From: JBALVO01 sp036961445
GTDB lineage: Bacteria > Pseudomonadota > Gammaproteobacteria > Pseudomonadales > Halieaceae
Length of the DNA: 34,286 nucleotides
NCBI GenBank assembly: GCA_036961445.1
Contig: JBALVO010000029.1
Location: 1 to 34,286, forward strand
Direction of reading: 5' to 3'
Shown here: piece after piece, positions 17,401-26,382 of the stretch
How positions within the stretch are numbered: position 1 is the first letter of the stretch
How the letters are laid out: each line of letters opens with the position of its first letter
The notes under the pieces: generated by a model
The model's input: only the letters and a program-made list of their open reading frames with translations
The model's database searches: none
What the model was told of the DNA's origin: nothing
Translations under genes and position numbers: made by a program

Positions 17401-17760
17401 ATGAACAAAATCAAATTAGCATTATTGGGCCTGGCCCTGGGAAGTACTGTAGCTGTAGCCGGGGAATGCGTGAGCCCAGAACAACCGGGCATGCCCGAAG
17501 GTGCCGCAGCAACCATGGAGCAGATGCTTGCAGGACAAAAGGCGGTAAAAGAATTCCAGGCCGCTAACCTTGAGTATATGGGGTGCCTGGAGCCACAACT
17601 TAATGCAGCCAGGGACGCGGCCGCGGCGGGCTCCAAGGAAGACGAGGCGACCTATCAAAAGCTGGAAGAAAGCTACAATGGTGCTGTTTCCAAAGAAGAA
17701 GAGGTGGCAGCTCAGTTCAATACGGCAATCCGCGCCTATAAAACAGCTAACCCCAGCTAA
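17401..17760 (+). CDS. Small secreted protein with two cysteines, family not recognised
   Basis: The 119-residue protein begins with a clear signal peptide, MNKIKLALLGLALGSTVAVA, probably cut after residue 20. The mature part of about 99 residues is rich in Ala, Glu and Gln, mostly helical in appearance, and has two cysteines (Cys23 and Cys62) that could form a disulfide in the periplasm. The segments MLAGQKAVKEFQAANLEYMGCLE and YQKLEESYNGAVSKEEEVAAQFN suggest amphipathic helices, possibly a helical hairpin. The start at 17401 is set by the signal peptide, with GCGAGAA upstream as a modest ribosome site. It follows the SPOR gene by 80 bases on the same strand and could share its transcript. 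I cannot assign a function. Confidence 0.82.
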   Translation: MNKIKLALLGLALGSTVAVAGECVSPEQPGMPEGAAATMEQMLAGQKAVKEFQAANLEYMGCLEPQLNAARDAAAAGSKEDEATYQKLEESYNGAVSKEEEVAAQFNTAIRAYKTANPS

Positions 17761-17806
17761 TCTGGCGTCACGCGGCCGCTCTTTGGCTAGCGTGTCCCTC
17801 CCTACT

Positions 17807-17983
17807 CTACTGCTGAGCCTGGCTATTGTGCGCCAGGCGGTCGGCATTCGCCTCCCAATTCTGGCTATCGAACGAGACCACACGAATATTGGCTGGCTTG
17901 CTGTCCAGGGTATTAACATTAATGTCCATGCCGTCGGGGTTTGAGCGCGGAATGTAAAATGGCTTGCTACCCCGATAGTGCAT
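17807..17983 (-). pseudogene. C-terminal remnant of a GFA (CENP-V/GFA domain) family gene
   Basis: A 58-codon frame runs from ATG 17983 to TAG 17807. The residues KPFYIPRSNPDGMDINVNTLD and VVSFDSQNWEANADRL look like the C-terminal third of glutathione-dependent formaldehyde-activating (GFA)-type proteins, which are normally about 120-140 residues. The zinc-binding cysteines of the N-terminal part (CxCG and CxxC patterns) are absent, and the codon before the ATG is a stop, so this cannot be an active GFA enzyme. AGGA lies 8 bases before the ATG, so the fragment might still be translated. It lies 20 bases downstream of the SirB2-like gene on the same strand. A truncated gene is the best reading; a short independent gene is possible. 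Confidence 0.66.
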
Positions 17984-18003
17984 CTATAGGTTCCTCATCA
18001 GCA

Positions 18004-18402
18004 CTAAACAAAAATCAGCTGCAGAAAGCCCCAGGGGCTTTTGCTATAGGCCACTGAGACTATATAGCCTGCTGTAAGAAGAGCCAATAGCAAGGCATTT
18101 ACCCGGACTTTCCTGGTTTTGCCGAAGCGCAACGCCACCATGCCCAAGCCAATATAAATCAGCAGGGCAATAATCTTCGCACTTAACCAATCCGACTGCA
18201 GCGGCGTTACTCGCCACAGCATCAGCATGCCAATGGCCGAGCCCAGCAGTAAGGTATCTATGACATGGGGCGCAATCCTTGCCGCGCGACGCCGCAGCAA
18301 AGAACTGCCGGTCAGCATCCAGTAGCCGCGCAGGGTAAACCCCGCAATGGACAACAAGGCACAACCCATGTGCAGGAGTTTCAGTGCCCCAAATAATGTC
18401 AT
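18004..18402 (-). CDS. SirB2-family inner membrane protein
   Basis: The 132-residue protein has four hydrophobic helices (roughly residues 5-25, 47-66, 73-92 and 99-118). The pattern LKLLHMGCALLSIAGFTLRGYWML and APHVIDTLLLGSAIGMLMLW is typical of the SirB2 family (PF04247). The conserved His11 and the HVID segment suggest cofactor or lipid contact, but the role is unsettled; the name comes from an effect on Salmonella invasion genes. It is followed closely by the GFA remnant. The 170 bases between it and glmS show a 15-base inverted repeat at 18441-18455 but no convincing promoter or terminator. Confidence 0.87.
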   Translation of the reverse strand: MTLFGALKLLHMGCALLSIAGFTLRGYWMLTGSSLLRRRAARIAPHVIDTLLLGSAIGMLMLWRVTPLQSDWLSAKIIALLIYIGLGMVALRFGKTRKVRVNALLLALLTAGYIVSVAYSKSPWGFLQLIFV

Positions 18403-18572
18403 TCTGCCAACCGTGTTTTGCTAACTGTGCTTATATCAGGGGCCCAGCTTGGGCCAGACAAAGCCAATAACTGAATGTTTAACGACTATAGACCGAGCAG
18501 CACCGTGACAATACGATGAACGCCATAATGCTATTTTTTTAGCCCACAATGGCTGACCCCGTCATGCCTTGT

Positions 18573-20402
18573 TTACTCCACCGTAACTGATTTTGCCAGA
18601 TTGCGCGGTTTATCCACGTCTGTGCCTTTTTGTACGGCGACGTGATAAGACAGCAGCTGCAGCGCAACCGTATAAATAATCGGCTTGATCACGTCCGGGC
18701 AATGCGGCATGGGCAGTACCTGTACTCGGGGCTCGTTGACAAAACCAGCCTCGCGATCAGCGAAAACAAATAACTCGCCACCACGAGAGCGTACTTCCTC
18801 GAGATTGGATTTCAGTTTTTCGAGTAAATCGCCATTGGGTGCGACTGCCACCACCGGCATATCATCATCCACCAACGCCAATGGCCCATGCTTCAATTCA
18901 CCCGCCGGATAGGCCTCCGCATGTATATAGGAGATCTCCTTGAGCTTTAGCGCCCCTTCCATGGCGATGGGGTACTGGATACCACGACCCAGAAACAGAG
19001 CGTGGCGTTTGGGAATAAAGGCTTCCGACAATGTTGCAATAGCCGGGTCCAGCTCCAGAGTCTGCTGCACATAATCAGGTAATTGCTGCAACGCGCTCAG
19101 GATCTCCTGCTGCCGAGCTTCAGCGAGCCCGCGACGACTGCCCAGAGCCAGAGTCAGCATCAGCAAAGCGACCAATTGGGTGGTAAATGCCTTGGTAGAA
19201 GCAACGCCTATTTCGAGCCCGGCACGAGTCAAAAACACCAGATCACATTCCCGCACCAATGAACTGTTATCCGCATTGGCAATCACCAGGCTACCGATAA
19301 ACTCGCCGGCAGTTGCATCGCGCAAGGCCGCCAGGGTATCGGCTGTCTCGCCCGACTGAGATATAGCGACTAACAGGGTTCCTTCATGCTGCACCCGATT
19401 GCGATACCGAAACTCGGAAGCCACCTCCACTTCACAGGCAACACCGGCGATCGCTTCCAGCCAGTGCCTGGCCACCAGGCCAGCATGAAAACTGGTGCCA
19501 CAAGCCACAATCTGCACATTTTTGACCTGATCAAAAATAGCTGCAGCACCTGCGCCAAAGACCGCATCAATACCCGGCGTTTCTGCAGCAGCAGCGAATG
19601 TAGCGGCTAACGCCCGCGGTTGTTCGTAAATTTCCTTGATCATGTAGTGATCAAACCCACCCATGTCGACCGCTTCAACCGCTTCATTTATGCGGATCGA
19701 TGCGCGCTCCACGGAACTGCCGTCTTCCGCAAAAATTTGCACGGACGACGGTGTCATCTTAACCACGTCACCTTCTTCAAGATAAATAAAGCGATCCGTA
19801 ACCTGACGCAGGGCTATTTGATCCGATGCCAGGAAATTCTCCCCAATGCCCACCCCTACTACCAGCGGAGTGCCCGTGCGAGCAGCGACCACTTCATCCG
19901 GGTGTTCCACATCTATCGCGGCCAGGGTATAAGCCCCCTCCAGCCGCTCCACTGTATCCTGCATCGCCTGCAACAAGGTCCTGCCTGCCACCAGCTGGTG
20001 ATGTAACAGGTGCACCACCACTTCGCTGTCGGTGTCCGAGGCAAAATCATAACCGGCCGCCATTAACTCTTCGCGCAGCGCGGCGTGATTTTCGATAATG
20101 CCATTGTGCACCAGCGCGACACGCTGGCCGGAAATATGCGGGTGGGCATTCGCCCCGGAAGGTTTGCCGTGGGTGGCCCAGCGCGTATGGGCAATTCCAG
20201 TGCAGCCAACATAGGGCTGCAACGCCTGGGCGCGCTCCAGCTCACCAACCTTACCCTGCTTTTTATGCAGCTGCAGATTGCGCTCATTATCGATCAGTGC
20301 CATGCCAGCAGAATCATAGCCACGGTATTCCAACCGGCGTAAGCCCTCCAGCAATATTTCAGATACTTCACGCCGCGCTGCCGCAGCCACGATGCCACAC
20401 AT
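18573..20402 (-). CDS. glmS: Glutamine–fructose-6-phosphate aminotransferase GlmS
   Basis: The 609-residue enzyme, the same length as in E. coli, makes glucosamine-6-phosphate from fructose-6-phosphate and glutamine, opening the UDP-GlcNAc pathway for peptidoglycan and lipopolysaccharide. After Met removal, Cys2 (MCGIVAA) is the glutaminase nucleophile; LEYRGYDSAGMAL and HTRWATHGKPS complete that domain. Two SIS domains follow, with SQSGETADTLAALR and FLGRGIQYPIAMEGALKLKEISY, and the C-terminal DKPRNLAKSVTVE is invariant in the family. The start at 20402 is fixed by Cys2; an upstream in-frame start would mask it. It follows glmU by 2 bases with an AAAAGGA ribosome site inside the end of glmU. 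No glmS ribozyme can fit in this space. Confidence 0.98.
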   Translation of the reverse strand: MCGIVAAAARREVSEILLEGLRRLEYRGYDSAGMALIDNERNLQLHKKQGKVGELERAQALQPYVGCTGIAHTRWATHGKPSGANAHPHISGQRVALVHNGIIENHAALREELMAAGYDFASDTDSEVVVHLLHHQLVAGRTLLQAMQDTVERLEGAYTLAAIDVEHPDEVVAARTGTPLVVGVGIGENFLASDQIALRQVTDRFIYLEEGDVVKMTPSSVQIFAEDGSSVERASIRINEAVEAVDMGGFDHYMIKEIYEQPRALAATFAAAAETPGIDAVFGAGAAAIFDQVKNVQIVACGTSFHAGLVARHWLEAIAGVACEVEVASEFRYRNRVQHEGTLLVAISQSGETADTLAALRDATAGEFIGSLVIANADNSSLVRECDLVFLTRAGLEIGVASTKAFTTQLVALLMLTLALGSRRGLAEARQQEILSALQQLPDYVQQTLELDPAIATLSEAFIPKRHALFLGRGIQYPIAMEGALKLKEISYIHAEAYPAGELKHGPLALVDDDMPVVAVAPNGDLLEKLKSNLEEVRSRGGELFVFADREAGFVNEPRVQVLPMPHCPDVIKPIIYTVALQLLSYHVAVQKGTDVDKPRNLAKSVTVE

Positions 20403-20404
20403 AC

Positions 20405-21775
20405 TCAGTCCTTTTTCTCGAATTTTATCGGGCGCTGCCAACCCCGGATATTGCGCTGCCTGGAGCGACTCACGGCAAGCTCTTCCTCTTCTATATTTTT
20501 GGTAATGGTAGAGCCAGCGCCGACAAAACCCTGCTGCGCAATCTGCAATGGCGCCACCAGGGTACTGTTGGAGCCTACAAACACACCGTCGCCAATCTCC
20601 GTTTTGTGCTTGTTCACGCCATCATAATTACAGGTAATAGTGCCCGCGCCTATATTGACCCCTGCGCCCATATCGCAATCACCAACATAGCTCAGGTGAT
20701 TGACCTTGCTGCCCGCGCCTATATTGGCTTTCTTGGTTTCTACAAAGTTACCTACCTTCGCACCATCACCCAGTGCGGTCCCGGGACGCAAACGCGCATA
20801 GGGGCCAACAGTGCAGTTCCTGCCCACCATCGCATCTTGCAGGTGGCTCATCGCCAGCACTGAGGAGCCGTGACTGACAGTGACATCTTTGAGCACACAG
20901 TTAGGCCCAATAGTGACGCCATCACCCAGCACCACCTCACCCTCGATCACTACGTTGACGTCAATGCTGACATCATCACCGCAGGTCAACTTACCGCGAA
21001 TATCCAGGCGGTTGGCGTCGGCGATACTGACCCCCTGGCGCAATAGTTGTTCGGCCTGGCGGCGCTGCACTTCCCGCTCCACCTGATTGAGTTGCACGCG
21101 ATCATTGACACCGGTAATTTCCATTTCCGTCTGCGCGACCACCGAGCCAATCGTTTTGCCATCGGCCACAGCCAGGGATAGAACGTCAGGCAGATAGTAT
21201 TCGCCCTGCTTGTTCTCGTTACCAACCAGGGGCAAGTAGTGCAGTAAATCCTTTGCCGGTGCCGCCATCACACCGGTATTGATCTCGGCTATCCCGCGCT
21301 GGGAAGCAGACGCATCTTTATCTTCAACCACAGCCAACAAAACGCCGCTGTCGTCGCGCAAAATCCTGCCGTAGCCGGCAGGGGCAGCGATACGAGCCGT
21401 TAACAATGCCGGTGCCTGTTGCGCCATGGCCACCAACGAAGATAGTGTCTCCTGCCTGATCAACGGTACATCACCATACAACACCAACACCGCGCTATCG
21501 CCCGCCACCGCAGGCATCGCCTGTAACACGGCATGGCCTGTACCCAGTTGTTCATGCTGGGTCACCCAGTTAAGGTCGTAGTTCGCCAGCGCCGCCTGCA
21601 CCTGCGCACCACCGTGTCCGATCACCACGTGCACAGCCCTGGGGTGCAGGGCTTGCGCAGTTTGCACCACATGTTCCAGTAACGGGCGCCCTGCCAATGA
21701 ATGCAACACTTTGGGTAGACCGGATTTCATCCGAGTACCCTGACCTGCTGCGAGAATGATAATTTCCAGGTTCAT
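20405..21775 (-). CDS. glmU: Bifunctional GlmU (GlcNAc-1-P uridyltransferase / GlcN-1-P acetyltransferase)
   Basis: The 456-residue enzyme (E. coli 456) acetylates glucosamine-1-phosphate and transfers UMP to give UDP-GlcNAc. The N-terminal uridyltransferase has LAAGQGTRMKSGLPKVLH, QLGTGHAV and LYGDVPL. The C-terminal left-handed beta-helix has repeated hexapeptides and the acetyltransferase segment NFVETKKANIGAGSKVNHLSYVGD with the catalytic His. With glmS it forms a two-gene unit, here directly downstream of the atp operon as in many gammaproteobacteria. A strong terminator after atpC separates the two units, so glmU needs its own promoter. I found no strong -35/-10 pair in 21776-21910, and no clear ribosome site precedes the ATG. 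Confidence 0.98.
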   Translation of the reverse strand: MNLEIIILAAGQGTRMKSGLPKVLHSLAGRPLLEHVVQTAQALHPRAVHVVIGHGGAQVQAALANYDLNWVTQHEQLGTGHAVLQAMPAVAGDSAVLVLYGDVPLIRQETLSSLVAMAQQAPALLTARIAAPAGYGRILRDDSGVLLAVVEDKDASASQRGIAEINTGVMAAPAKDLLHYLPLVGNENKQGEYYLPDVLSLAVADGKTIGSVVAQTEMEITGVNDRVQLNQVEREVQRRQAEQLLRQGVSIADANRLDIRGKLTCGDDVSIDVNVVIEGEVVLGDGVTIGPNCVLKDVTVSHGSSVLAMSHLQDAMVGRNCTVGPYARLRPGTALGDGAKVGNFVETKKANIGAGSKVNHLSYVGDCDMGAGVNIGAGTITCNYDGVNKHKTEIGDGVFVGSNSTLVAPLQIAQQGFVGAGSTITKNIEEEELAVSRSRQRNIRGWQRPIKFEKKD

Positions 21776-21910
21776 AATTGGATAACCAGGCTAGTGCGGC
21801 ACGCTGATAAGCACCGCTGTTTATATAAGATAGACGAGTTTCCACATGCCGGTGGAGTGCCCCGGTAACACTGCAGCTATTTATAACAAAAAGCCCGGGT
21901 ATTTAGAAAC

Positions 21911-21938
21911 AAAAAAGCCCCGGCAGTACCGGGGCTTT
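21911..21938 (-). terminator. Intrinsic terminator after atpC
   Basis: AAAGCCCCGG (21914-21923) and CCGGGGCTTT (21929-21938) form a perfect 10-base-pair stem with loop CAGTA. On the minus strand the stem is followed by a run of six T (complement of 21911-21916). It lies 28 bases past the atpC stop and should end the atp transcript. Confidence 0.9.
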
Positions 21939-21965
21939 AGTAAGACTCACAACCGGGAAGTGTGG

Positions 21966-22394
21966 TTAACCGCGTCCTGCCCGGTTACGCATTTTACGCA
22001 GTGTCGCTAACTGGGCTGCCGCCTCCGCCAGTTGCGCCGAGGCACGACCGTAATCGAAATCACCGGTTTGGTTGGCCAGGGCGTGTTCAGCTTCCTTGCG
22101 CGCTTCTTCGGCTGCTGCCTCATCCACATCGTGGGCGCGAATAGCCGTGTCGGCCAAAATGGATACAACCCCCGGCTGGACTTCCAGGAAGCCACCCGAT
22201 ACATAGTAAACCTGTTCTTCACCGTTCTGCGTCACAATGCGGACCGGGCCAGGCACCAGAGATGTCAGCAGAGGGGCGTGGCCATAGCCCACACCCAGCT
22301 CACCATCGGCACCAGTTGCCACCAGCATTTCGACCAGACCGGAGAAGATTTCTTCTTCGGCGCTGACGATATCGCAGTGAATTGTCATTGCCAT
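21966..22394 (-). CDS. atpC: F1Fo ATP synthase epsilon subunit
   Basis: The 142-residue subunit sits on the central stalk and regulates F1 rotation. The N-terminal beta-sandwich (MTIHCDIVSAEEEIFSG, GELGVGYGHAPLLTSL, YYVSGGFLEVQPGVVSILAD) and the C-terminal helical hairpin from about residue 90 are both present. It is the last gene of the atp operon, 29 bases after atpD, followed by a strong terminator. The ATG at 22394 gives MAMTIHC; the internal ATG two codons later is an equally possible start. Confidence 0.97.
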   Translation of the reverse strand: MAMTIHCDIVSAEEEIFSGLVEMLVATGADGELGVGYGHAPLLTSLVPGPVRIVTQNGEEQVYYVSGGFLEVQPGVVSILADTAIRAHDVDEAAAEEARKEAEHALANQTGDFDYGRASAQLAEAAAQLATLRKMRNRAGRG

Positions 22395-22423
22395 TTTTCG
22401 GGCCTCTTTAAAAACGTACTGTC

Positions 22424-23821
22424 TTACAGGCTCTTGGCTTTCTCGACGGCTTCGTCGATGCTGCCAACCATGTAAAAGGCCTGTTCCGGAAGATGGTCAT
22501 ACTCACCAGCAAGAATTCCGTTAAAGCCCGCGATGGTATCCTTCAGGGACACATACTTGCCGGGAGAACCGGTAAATATTTCTGCTACGTGGAAGGGCTG
22601 AGACAAAAAGCGCTCAATTTTCCGCGCGCGGTTTACTGTTTGCTTGTCTTCCTCGGACAACTCATCCATACCCAGAATCGCGATAATATCCTTCAATTCC
22701 TTGTAGCGTTGCAATACGTTCTGCACGCCGCGAGCCGTGTCGTAGTGCTCGCTACCAATGATCAGCGGATCCAACTGGCGAGAGGTGGAGTCCAGGGGAT
22801 CAACCGCGGGGTAAATACCCTTGGCTGCAATATCCCGGCTCAGTACTACAGTTGAATCGAGGTGGGCGAAAGTGGTCGCCGGAGACGGGTCAGTCAAGTC
22901 ATCGGCCGGTACATATACAGCCTGGATGGATGTGATGGAACCCACCTTGGTTGAGGTAATCCGCTCCTGCAGTACCCCCATCTCTTCAGCCAGTGTTGGC
23001 TGATAGCCCACCGCGGAAGGCATACGGCCCAACAGTGCAGATACTTCAGTCCCCGCCAGGGTATAGCGATAAATGTTGTCCACAAACAACAGTACGTCAC
23101 GACCTTCATCACGAAATTTTTCAGCCATGGTCAAACCAGTCAAGGCCACACGTAAGCGGTTTCCCGGGGGCTCATTCATCTGTCCGTAGACCATTGCCAC
23201 TTTGGAGTTGCTGAAGTTCTCAACATCTACCACGTTGGATTCCTGCATCTCGAAATAGAAGTCGTTACCCTCTCGAGTTCGCTCACCAACACCCGCAAAC
23301 ACAGATAGGCCAGAGTGCTCAGTCGCAATATTGTTGATCAGCTCCATCATGTTCACGGTCTTGCCCACACCGGCACCCCCGAACAGGCCGACCTTACCGC
23401 CTTTGGCAAAGGGACAAACCAGATCAATCACCTTGATGCCTGTTTCCAGCAAATCATCAGAGGCGGACAGCTCTTCATAAGCGGGCGCTTTGCGATGAAT
23501 AGGCGAGCGCTCTTTTTCACCAATAGGGCCGCACTCATCAATGGGATTACCCAGTACGTCCATAATGCGCCCGAGCGTCTCTATACCCACTGGCACGGAA
23601 ATTGGCGCACCGGTATCTTCTACCTCAAGACCACGGCTAACACCCTCGGAAGCACCCATAGCAATGGTGCGTACCACGCCGTCACCCAGCTGTTGCTGCA
23701 CTTCCAGTGTCAGGCCCTTGGAAGGCACCATCAATGCATCGTAAACCTTGGGCACTACGTCACGTGGAAACTCCACGTCGATTACCGCGCCAATAATTTG
23801 TACGATTCGTCCGCTGCTCAT
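22424..23821 (-). CDS. atpD: F1Fo ATP synthase beta subunit
   Basis: The 465-residue catalytic subunit carries Walker A GGAGVGKT at residues 148-155, GERTREGND, the Walker B region VLLFVDNIYRYTLAG and the signature PAVDPLDSTSR. It binds and converts ADP plus phosphate at the alpha-beta interfaces. ALLGRMPSAVGYQPTLAEEMG is the catch-loop region. The gap of 106 bases to atpG is the largest in the operon, apart from nothing else of note; no promoter or hairpin stands out in it. Confidence 0.98.
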   Translation of the reverse strand: MSSGRIVQIIGAVIDVEFPRDVVPKVYDALMVPSKGLTLEVQQQLGDGVVRTIAMGASEGVSRGLEVEDTGAPISVPVGIETLGRIMDVLGNPIDECGPIGEKERSPIHRKAPAYEELSASDDLLETGIKVIDLVCPFAKGGKVGLFGGAGVGKTVNMMELINNIATEHSGLSVFAGVGERTREGNDFYFEMQESNVVDVENFSNSKVAMVYGQMNEPPGNRLRVALTGLTMAEKFRDEGRDVLLFVDNIYRYTLAGTEVSALLGRMPSAVGYQPTLAEEMGVLQERITSTKVGSITSIQAVYVPADDLTDPSPATTFAHLDSTVVLSRDIAAKGIYPAVDPLDSTSRQLDPLIIGSEHYDTARGVQNVLQRYKELKDIIAILGMDELSEEDKQTVNRARKIERFLSQPFHVAEIFTGSPGKYVSLKDTIAGFNGILAGEYDHLPEQAFYMVGSIDEAVEKAKSL

Positions 23822-23927
23822 GTTCGGATCCTCTATCTCAAAAGTTCAATTCTGTTTAGCTTCAGTCGATATCTCAGGGGCATTGCACCCGGATAATCGT
23901 CCGAACCCGTAATTTTTCTAAACGGCA

Positions 23928-24791
23928 TTAGCCGATTGCCGCGGCACCACTAACAATCTCTGACAGTTCCTGAGTGATCGCCGCCTGCCGCGCCTTGTTG
24001 TAAATAAGCTGCAGATCATCAATCAGCTCACCGGCATTATCGGTGGCATTTTTCATCGCCAGCATTCTAGCGGCCTGCTCACAAGCACCGTTTTCGACTA
24101 CCGCCTGATAGACCTGTGACTCGATGTAGCGCGTCAGCAAGCCCTCTAGCAGTTCCTTGGCATCGGGTTCGTAAATGTAGTCCCAATGGTGCTTCATCTC
24201 GTGGCTTTCGTCTGCTTGCAGAGGCAGCAGCTGGGTTACCATAGGCGACTGTGTCATGGTGTTGACGAACTCATTGTTCACCAGGAACAGCCTGTCAATT
24301 TTTCCGTCCGCGTAGGCATCGAGCATGGTTTTTACGCCGCCGATAAGATCCGCCAAAGAGGGCTCTTCACCCAGATCGCGAATCGACGCAGTAACATTAC
24401 CACCGTAGCTTCTGAAGAACGCCGCTGCCTTGGCACCAATCAGGGAAAGTTCGATCTCAATTCCCTGGTCTGCCCACTCTTTCATGGATTTCACGGTGCG
24501 TTTGAACAAATTCATATTCAAACCGCCACACAGGCCGCGATCCGTCGATACAACGATGTAACCTACCCGTTGTATCTCCCGCTCTTGCATGTACATGTGC
24601 TTGTATTCGGGAGCGGCATTGGCAATGTGACCCACCACATTACGCATGCGAGAGGCGTAGGGTTTACCCACAGACATCCGATTCTGAGCCTTGCGCATTT
24701 TGCTCGCAGCCACCTTTTCCATGGCGCTGGTGATCTTCTGCGTACTCTGGATACTCTGGATCTTGGTCCGAACTTCTTTTCCGGCTGCCAT
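23928..24791 (-). CDS. atpG: F1Fo ATP synthase gamma subunit
   Basis: The 287-residue central shaft rotates inside the alpha3beta3 ring. The N-terminal helix (MAAGKEVRTKIQSIQSTQKI, then TSAMEKVAASKM) and the C-terminal helix (ARMLAMKNATDNAGELIDDL) form the coiled coil; STDRGLCGGLN is a family landmark. The start at 24791 is chosen from the family N-terminus; the frame is open further upstream but that part overlaps atpA and is not family-like. It begins 16 bases after the atpA stop. Confidence 0.97.
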   Translation of the reverse strand: MAAGKEVRTKIQSIQSTQKITSAMEKVAASKMRKAQNRMSVGKPYASRMRNVVGHIANAAPEYKHMYMQEREIQRVGYIVVSTDRGLCGGLNMNLFKRTVKSMKEWADQGIEIELSLIGAKAAAFFRSYGGNVTASIRDLGEEPSLADLIGGVKTMLDAYADGKIDRLFLVNNEFVNTMTQSPMVTQLLPLQADESHEMKHHWDYIYEPDAKELLEGLLTRYIESQVYQAVVENGACEQAARMLAMKNATDNAGELIDDLQLIYNKARQAAITQELSEIVSGAAAIG

Positions 24792-24807
24792 CTCGTGGTC
24801 CTCGGCT

Positions 24808-26352
24808 CTACCAGGTCTGCGTGGCTTTGAACTTCTCGACCGCGCCCGTAAAGGCTGCTTCGATCTCGTCGTTGTAGTCGCCGGTTTCAACAATCTTGCC
24901 CATAAGCTCGCTGTGTTCTGCGTGCATGTAAGACAACAGTGCGCCCTCGAAATCACCCGTCTTCTCGACCGGAACATCGTTCAGGTAACCCTTGTCTGCA
25001 GCAAACAGCATCACGCCCATTTCGGCCGTACTCTGGGGCGAGTACTGCTTTTGCTTCATCAGTTCGGTAACCCGCACGCCATGGTCCAACTGGGCCTTGG
25101 TGGCATCGTCCAGATCCGAAGCAAACTGGGAGAAAGCCGCTAGTTCGCGGTACTGCGCCAGTGCCGTACGAATACCGCCGGACAGTTTCTTTATAATCTT
25201 GGTCTGGGCAGCACCACCCACACGAGACACCGAGATGCCCGCGTTCATCGCCGGCCGCACACCCGCGTTGAACATGTCCGCTTCCAAAAATATCTGTCCG
25301 TCAGTGATAGAAATCACGTTGGTCGGAACAAAAGCAGAGACATCGCCGGCCTGAGTTTCAATGACCGGCAGGGCGGTCAGCGATCCCGTCTGACCTTTCA
25401 CCTCACCATTGGTGAAGTCTTCAACATACTTTGCATTGACGCGCGCGGCACGTTCCAGCAGGCGGGCGTGCAAATAAAACACGTCGCCAGGATAAGCTTC
25501 ACGACCCGGGGGACGACGCAGCAACAGGGATATCTGGCGATACGCCCAGGCCTGCTTGGTCAGGTCATCATAGATAATCAAGGCGTCCTGGCCGCGGTCG
25601 CGGTAGTACTCGCCCATGGTGCAACCGGTAAACGGTGCCAGGTACTGCATGGCCGCAGGATCAGATGCGGTGGCAGCAACAACAATAGTGTGCTCCATCG
25701 CACCGTGCTCTTCCAGTTTGCGCACAACGGCAGCAACAGAAGATGCCTTTTGCCCGATCGCGACATAAATACACTTAATACCAGAGCCTTTCTGGTTAAT
25801 GATGGCATCCACCGCAATGGCGGTTTTTCCGATCTGGCGGTCACCAATAATCAGCTCTCGCTGGCCACGACCGATAGGCACCATGGCGTCGATCGCTTTC
25901 AATCCAATTTGTACCGGTTGGTCAACCGACTGCCGGGCGATAACGCCTGGCGCCACTTTTTCCAACGCGTCAGTCATGGCGGCGTTAACCGGACCTTTAC
26001 CGTCGATGGGGTTACCCAGTCCGTCAACCACACGGCCCTGCAGTTCCGGGCCTACCGGCACTTCCAGAATGCGACCGGTGCAACGACAGGACTGACCTTC
26101 CGCCAGGCCCTTGTAGTCGCCCAGTATCACAGCGCCCACGGAGTCGCGCTCCAGGTTCAGCGCCATACCGTAGATGCCGCCGTCAAATTCAATCATCTCA
26201 CCGTACATCACGTCGGCCAGACCATGGATACGAATAATACCGTCGGTTACTGATACCACGGTACCTTCGTTACGAGCTTCGCTAGACACGTCGAGCTGGT
26301 CGATGCGCTGCTTGATAATCTCGCTAATTTCAGATGGATTCAGTTGCTGCAT
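24808..26352 (-). CDS. atpA: F1Fo ATP synthase alpha subunit
   Basis: The 514-residue non-catalytic nucleotide-binding subunit (E. coli 513) has Walker A GDRQIGKTA near residue 170, the Walker B region ALIIYDDLTKQAWAYRQ, and the signature PAMNAGISVSRVGG. The N-terminus MQQLNPSEISEIIKQRI matches the region that contacts the delta subunit. It lies between atpH (30 bases upstream) and atpG (16 bases downstream). Its complementary strand also shows a long open frame, which is a shadow of its codon composition. Confidence 0.98.
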   Translation of the reverse strand: MQQLNPSEISEIIKQRIDQLDVSSEARNEGTVVSVTDGIIRIHGLADVMYGEMIEFDGGIYGMALNLERDSVGAVILGDYKGLAEGQSCRCTGRILEVPVGPELQGRVVDGLGNPIDGKGPVNAAMTDALEKVAPGVIARQSVDQPVQIGLKAIDAMVPIGRGQRELIIGDRQIGKTAIAVDAIINQKGSGIKCIYVAIGQKASSVAAVVRKLEEHGAMEHTIVVAATASDPAAMQYLAPFTGCTMGEYYRDRGQDALIIYDDLTKQAWAYRQISLLLRRPPGREAYPGDVFYLHARLLERAARVNAKYVEDFTNGEVKGQTGSLTALPVIETQAGDVSAFVPTNVISITDGQIFLEADMFNAGVRPAMNAGISVSRVGGAAQTKIIKKLSGGIRTALAQYRELAAFSQFASDLDDATKAQLDHGVRVTELMKQKQYSPQSTAEMGVMLFAADKGYLNDVPVEKTGDFEGALLSYMHAEHSELMGKIVETGDYNDEIEAAFTGAVEKFKATQTW

Positions 26353-26382
26353 GCTCTGTTCCTCAATCCTAAGTCTATAAGT

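Noticed and set aside
18441..18455. GGCCCA-GCT-TGGGCC inverted repeat upstream of the SirB2-like gene
   Set aside because: The stem is short and no T-run follows on either strand. A TTGTCT/TATAAG pair around it would have a 20-base spacer, too long for a convincing promoter.
18530..18572. Terminator downstream of glmS
   Set aside because: A short stem (AGCC…GGCT) is present but on the minus strand it is followed by A, not T; the T-run is on the wrong side for glmS transcription.
20403..20404. glmS riboswitch-ribozyme
   Set aside because: Only two bases separate glmU and glmS, and this ribozyme class belongs to Gram-positive bacteria.
23757..23772. parS-like sequence around CACGTGGAAAC inside atpD
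   Set aside because: Only about 10 of 16 positions fit the parS consensus and the left half does not match. The central CACGTGGAA is explained by the atpD codons.
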